A DNA stretch of 64,000 bases, from assembly GCA_910578575.1 (NCBI GenBank), contig CAJTQP010000002.1:12797-76796 (forward strand). The letters are read 5' to 3'. Made by a program: the position numbers and the translations under genes. Position 1 is the stretch's first letter; every line of letters begins with the position of its first letter. Under the pieces are notes generated by a model. The model was not told the DNA's origin and did not search any database. It saw nothing but the letters and a program-made list of their open reading frames with translations. This document shows, in pieces, positions 60,836-64,000 of the stretch. Source of the DNA: an uncultured Oscillospiraceae bacterium. Its GTDB lineage: Bacteria; Bacillota; Clostridia; Oscillospirales; Oscillospiraceae.

Positions 60836-61516
60836 ATGTATCAGGTGATCATCGTAGAAGACGACCCCATGGTCTCTGAGATTGAAAAACAATATGTGGA
60901 GCACAACAGCGACAAAATGGCCATAGCTGGTATTTTCCACAATGGGCAGGATGCGCTGGACTTCATCCGCTCCAACCCGGTGGACCTTATCATGCTGGAC
61001 TACTATATGCCGGTGATGGACGGGCGCAGCTTCCTCACCACCCTCCGGGCGGAGGGTTATATGGCAGAGGTGATTATGGTCACCGCCGCCAGCGAAGCCA
61101 GCCATGTGGGGGAACTGTACGCCTACGGCGTCTCGGACTACCTCATCAAGCCCTTTGATTACACCCGCTTTCAGACCTCTCTGAAGCGTTTCCTCTCCCG
61201 GCGGGAGGCCTTCTCCGGCGACAAGGCCTTCAACCAAGAGGAGCTGGACCGGGTGATCTCCCCGGACGTACAGCGGGGCCTGCGGCTCATGGACAAGGGC
61301 ATCCATCCGGTGACCTTGGAGCTGATCTGCTCCTTTTTGCGGGAGCACAAGAATGAGCGGCTGTCCATCGACGACCTGGCCAAAAACGTGGCCCTCTCCC
61401 GTGTGACCCTCCGGCGCTATATGAACTATCTCATTGACAAAAACTACGTCATCGGCGGTGTAGATTACTACACAGGGGGCCGCCCCTCCGCCATGTACAC
61501 GTATATTGGGGATTGA
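60836..61516 (+). CDS. CitB/DcuR-family response regulator, orphan
   Basis: 226 residues from ATG 60836. Receiver domain with VEDDPMV, phosphoacceptor Asp in LIMLDYYMPVMDG and Lys in YLIKPF. The C-terminal half (LAKNVALSRVTLRRYMNYLI) is the helix-turn-helix of the citrate/malate-sensing family. Such regulators usually adjoin a CitA/DcuS kinase; none is present here, only the divergent chemoreceptor. The stop codon lies in a repeat (61512-61558). Confidence 0.92.
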   Translation: MYQVIIVEDDPMVSEIEKQYVEHNSDKMAIAGIFHNGQDALDFIRSNPVDLIMLDYYMPVMDGRSFLTTLRAEGYMAEVIMVTAASEASHVGELYAYGVSDYLIKPFDYTRFQTSLKRFLSRREAFSGDKAFNQEELDRVISPDVQRGLRLMDKGIHPVTLELICSFLREHKNERLSIDDLAKNVALSRVTLRRYMNYLIDKNYVIGGVDYYTGGRPSAMYTYIGD

Positions 61517-61558
61517 CCAAAGCCCCGGCGCGATCCACTCCGCGCCGGGGCTTTCTCT
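61512..61558 (+). repeat. 47-bp direct repeat, left copy, containing a terminator
   Basis: Starts ATTGACCAAAGCCCC and ends GGGGCTTTCTCT. It is identical over all 47 bases to 63624-63670. It includes the stop codon of the response regulator and a terminator stem AAGCCCCGGCGCG/CGCGCCGGGGCTT. Confidence 0.95.
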
Positions 61559-61643
61559 TGGAAACATAGGAACCAACCTTCCTTTTATCTTGACAAAAAG
61601 GATATCGTAAAATAAAGCGGTATGTGTAGGTGATTACGCAGGA

Positions 61644-61708
61644 AATCAGCGTGTACTTGAGGCTTTTTCTCAAATATGCGTTGATTTTTTTACACTTCTG
61701 GGTATAAT
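61644..61708 (+). promoter_or_regulatory. Promoter and imperfect dyad of the ATPase-RloB operon
   Basis: TTGATT (61681-61686), 16-nt spacer, TATAAT (61703-61708). Overlapping the -35 is a long imperfect inverted repeat, AATCAGCGTGTACTTGAG (61644-61661) and CTCAAATATGCGTTGATT (61670-61687), 14 of 18 positions complementary. Confidence 0.65.
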
Positions 61709-61730
61709 GGCAGTGAGGAGGGCAATGGAT

Positions 61731-62984
61731 ATGTTGATACAGTTTCGATTTCAGAATTTCAAATCCTTCCGGGATGATACGATCCTGGACCTCTCGGCCA
61801 CAAAAATCTCGGAATACAGCAATCATATTATTTCATCTGGCAATGAAAGACTTCTCCCTGCCGCCGCTATTTTCGGGGCCAATGCCAGCGGAAAATCGAA
61901 TGTCATTGAAGCGCTGCGCTTTATGGCAACATACGTCATAGACTCCTTCATGTACGGCGGCGACAACGAAAAGGAGCGGATTGAACGGCTGCGGAACACC
62001 CCGTTCCTCTTTGATTCCGCCAGCGAGAAAGAAGCGTCTTCCTTTGAGGTCTATTTCACTGGCGATGAAGAGCATGGAGAAAAAACCTATAATTACGGTT
62101 TTACGTTAAACAACCACGGCATTGTTGAGGAGTGGCTGAACACCAAAGCAAAAACTGCAAGGAGCTTCCGGAAGATCTTCCATCGGAATCCGGAAGAACT
62201 GGTGTTAGACGGAATTTCTTCCGGGCAGGAAGAAAATATCAGACTTTCTTTGGAAAAGGAAGTTTTGGTTGCTTCTCTGGGCGCGAAGCTCAAGATAAAC
62301 ATTTTGAAGACAGTGCGGGATTGGTTCTATTTTCTGAACTTTGCAGATTTCGGAGATCCCAAGGAAAATGAATTTTTATCCTCCAGGATTCCCCGTGGGT
62401 TTTCTCAGAACAGACAAGTTCAGAGAGACGTTGCTTCCTATCTGGCAACCTTCGATTCCTCTATTGTAGATTTCAACGTCGAAGTGCTGCGGGAGGACAG
62501 CCAAGGTGAGCTTGTACGGATCGATGCTTTGCACCGTACCAGGGATGGCCGGATGGTTTCCCTACCATTCCCCCAAGAATCCGCTGGGACACGGAAGATG
62601 TTTGCCCTATATCCCTTTCTTCAGTATGCCCTGGAAATGGGCAGCGTCCTGCTGATTGATGAAATGAATGCACGCCTGCATCCCCTTCTGGTTCGGAATT
62701 TTCTGCTGGCTTTTCTGAATCCAGATGTCAATCCGAAACACGCACAGATCATTTTTACCACCCATGACGCTTGGCAGCTCTCCAACAATCTGCTGCGCCG
62801 GGATGAAATATGGTTTACAGAGAAGGATAGAGACGGCGCATCCAGTCTCTACTCCCTAGCTGATTTTACAGATGAGGACGGCTTGAAAATCCGAAAGGAT
62901 GAAAATTACGAAAAGAATTACCTCCTTGGTAAATATGGCGCCATTCCAGATCTGCAATATATGGATGTGCTTAGGAGAGATTAG
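61731..62984 (+). CDS. AAA family ATPase (RloA/AAA_21-like) of a defence pair
   Basis: 417 residues from ATG 61731, 8 nt after GAGGAGGG. N-terminal FRFQNFKSFRDDTILDLSA and Walker A FGANASGKSNVIEAL; a long middle region; then signature-like SAGTRKMFALYP, Walker B VLLIDEMNARLHPLL and THDAWQLSNNLLRRDEIWF. This is the OLD/AAA15 type of ATPase found with RloB or TOPRIM partners in phage defence. Clearly lower GC than neighbours. 2 bp gap to the next gene. Confidence 0.9.
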   Translation: MLIQFRFQNFKSFRDDTILDLSATKISEYSNHIISSGNERLLPAAAIFGANASGKSNVIEALRFMATYVIDSFMYGGDNEKERIERLRNTPFLFDSASEKEASSFEVYFTGDEEHGEKTYNYGFTLNNHGIVEEWLNTKAKTARSFRKIFHRNPEELVLDGISSGQEENIRLSLEKEVLVASLGAKLKINILKTVRDWFYFLNFADFGDPKENEFLSSRIPRGFSQNRQVQRDVASYLATFDSSIVDFNVEVLREDSQGELVRIDALHRTRDGRMVSLPFPQESAGTRKMFALYPFLQYALEMGSVLLIDEMNARLHPLLVRNFLLAFLNPDVNPKHAQIIFTTHDAWQLSNNLLRRDEIWFTEKDRDGASSLYSLADFTDEDGLKIRKDENYEKNYLLGKYGAIPDLQYMDVLRRD

Positions 62985-62986
62985 AG

Positions 62987-63628
62987 ATGTCAAGAGAACG
63001 AAACGGCGTACGAAAACGGCGAGATAGTTTTCCCAAAAAAGTTCCAGATCTAGGCTACTATTTTATTGTAACGGATACCAAGGAAACAGAGCGGAATTAT
63101 TTATATGGCTTGCGGGACGCCCTTCCAGCGCAGCTGCAAGGCCGAATTGTGATTAAAGTCTCATCTGCTAAAACAAAAGACCTGGTAAAAGCTTGCGAGC
63201 AAGCCAGTATCGATCCTCAATACCGTCAGTGTTGGATCGTCTTTGACCGGGACAAAGTCGTGGCCTTTGATGATATTATCAGAGAGGCAAGAAGTAAAGA
63301 TATCAAGATTGGCTGGTCAAACCCCTGTATTGAGATTTGGTTTGACGCTTATTTTGGAAAGATGCCTTCGGTACAGGATTCTGTTGCCTGCTGGAAGGGG
63401 TTTGCCAGCCTATATGAGAAAGAAACTGGTCAGGAGTACGAAAAATCAAGCCAACAGATCTATGCCATGCTGAATCGCTTTGGAGACGAAGCTAAGGCAA
63501 TACAAATTGCTGAAAAACGTCTGGAAACACATTTGGCAGGTGGAGAGACAAGACCATCCCAGATGTGCCCTGGTACGACATTACATCATTTGGTGGGTGA
63601 AATTCGCCAAAAAGTGCTTCAAAATTGA
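62987..63628 (+). CDS. RloB-like protein (TOPRIM-like effector)
   Basis: 213 residues. Basic N-terminus, then YYFIVTDTKETERNYLYGL (the acidic TE of the fold), the DxD of WIVFDRDK, and SNPCIEIWFDAYF, typical of RloB. With the ATPase upstream it resembles two-gene abortive-infection systems; relatives of the architecture such as PARIS act by ATPase-gated nuclease release. The exact mode for RloB is not established. Stop codon lies in the right direct repeat. Confidence 0.88.
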   Translation: MSRERNGVRKRRDSFPKKVPDLGYYFIVTDTKETERNYLYGLRDALPAQLQGRIVIKVSSAKTKDLVKACEQASIDPQYRQCWIVFDRDKVVAFDDIIREARSKDIKIGWSNPCIEIWFDAYFGKMPSVQDSVACWKGFASLYEKETGQEYEKSSQQIYAMLNRFGDEAKAIQIAEKRLETHLAGGETRPSQMCPGTTLHHLVGEIRQKVLQN

Positions 63629-63670
63629 CCAAAGCCCCGGCGCGATCCACTCCGCGCCGGGGCTTTCTCT
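63624..63670 (+). repeat. 47-bp direct repeat, right copy, containing a terminator
   Basis: Exact copy of 61512-61558. It includes the stop codon of the RloB-like gene and the same terminator stem. Confidence 0.95.
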
Positions 63671-63672
63671 CG

Positions 63673-63716
63673 AAAAAAAGAGGATGTGGTCAATCTTGTT
63701 CCACATCCTCTTTTTT
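63673..63716. terminator. Bidirectional terminator
   Basis: AAAAAAAGAGGATGTGG (63673-63689) pairs with CCACATCCTCTTTTTT (63701-63716). Confidence 0.9.
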
Positions 63717-63931
63717 ACATTGTATACCCCCTCCGCCGGGGGCAGGGGACGGCCGTTCCCCCACCCCATCTTCGACGTCGGAGAAAGCAAGAAAACACCA
63801 TGCAGGCATAATAATCTTATGTCCTACACAGTGCTCTTCAACATCGAACAAGAATCCAACCCCTACGCCTACCCCGTTGTGTATTTGCGATGCGTCTGCG
63901 CTGCCGTATGTTTATTGCCGTATATACGGGC
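63717..63931. other. Intergenic region without recognised gene
   Basis: 215 bp. A GC-rich palindromic part (CCCCCTCCGCCGGGGGCAGG near 63727) and AT-richer sequence. A 38-codon frame at 63822-63935 has no ribosome binding site and is not called. Confidence 0.4.
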
Positions 63932-63961
63932 TTGAAAAGTAGGCTAGGAATATGCTATAAT
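63932..63961 (+). promoter_or_regulatory. Promoter at the right edge
   Basis: TTGAAA (63932-63937), 18-nt spacer, TATAAT (63956-63961). The transcript would begin with GGGAT-GGA-ATCCC, a small stem, flanked by two GGCGC copies; the gene lies beyond the window. Confidence 0.7.
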
Positions 63962-64000
63962 GTTTGATAGGCGCGGGATGGAATCCCGTTGTGTAGGCGC

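Noticed and set aside
61707..61730. Earlier start codons (61707, 61725) for the ATPase
   Set aside because: 61707 overlaps the -10 box and 61725 is only 2 nt from the ribosome binding site; ATG 61731 has an 8-nt spacing.
63822..63935. 38-codon frame near the right edge
   Set aside because: No ribosome binding site, no family, and it ends just where a promoter begins.

Overview
The window looks like chromosome of a high-GC, spore-forming gut clostridium, most likely Oscillospiraceae (Flavonifractor/Lawsonibacter/Intestinimonas-like). The reasons are GC-rich codon use, Gram-positive -35/-10 promoters with 17-nt spacers, strong AGGAGG sites, T-box leaders, HisG(short)+HisZ, a long-form HPF, a PdaB-like deacetylase and the types of dispersed palindromic repeat. 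No tRNA, rRNA or CRISPR array was seen. Names are calls from sequence alone.

Layout. 1-3.2 kb: end of a thiolase gene, then a cupin / carboxymuconolactone-decarboxylase-like / secreted flavodoxin operon. 3.2-6.6 kb: a lactococcin-972-type bacteriocin operon (minus strand). 7.0-8.4 kb: a fused MNT-HEPN protein and a two-gene module with a DUF4160 protein. 8.4-11.4 kb: metNIQ methionine importer behind a T-box with a Met specifier. 11.5-12.7 kb: DinJ/YafQ toxin-antitoxin and a Uma2 nuclease. 12.8-25 kb: housekeeping block (M23/G5 peptidase; XRE, lepA, HD hydrolase, DEAD helicase, phosphoesterase, mnmG, MBL, mnmA, MBL). 25.2-29.7 kb: pyridoxal kinase, a membrane protein and a polar amino-acid ABC importer. 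29.8-32.3 kb: metY-cysK. 32.4-40.5 kb: a nine-gene his operon (Z-G-D-C-B-H-A-F-IE) on the minus strand, interrupted by two different palindromic repeats. 40.7-45.9 kb: leuACDB behind a T-box with a Leu specifier. 45.9-48.1 kb: an accessory islet. 48.1-61.5 kb: gdhA, sortase B and a transglutaminase lipoprotein, hpf, a PTS-like IIC, pncB, a second DUF4160 module, a DUF4143 ATPase, a PdaB-like deacetylase, a chemoreceptor and a response regulator. 61.5-63.7 kb: an ATPase plus RloB-like defence pair between exact 47-bp direct repeats.

The sulfur genes form a theme. metNIQ is under a Met T-box. metY-cysK diverges from an amino-acid ABC importer that could carry cystine. It has a promoter inside a 27-bp palindrome and a 5' leader encoding a peptide with three consecutive Cys codons, placed between the arms of a 13-bp stem whose 3' arm touches the metY ribosome binding site. 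This reads as a cysteine-sensing translational attenuator.

The other strongest leads are: a 28-codon hydrophobic peptide with a perfect ribosome binding site facing an antisense consensus promoter (type I toxin-antitoxin layout, 45953-46152); the RloB cassette whose direct repeats include the stop codon and terminator of the gene before each copy; four copies of a ~155-bp element ending in palindromic inverted repeats; and the bacteriocin operon.
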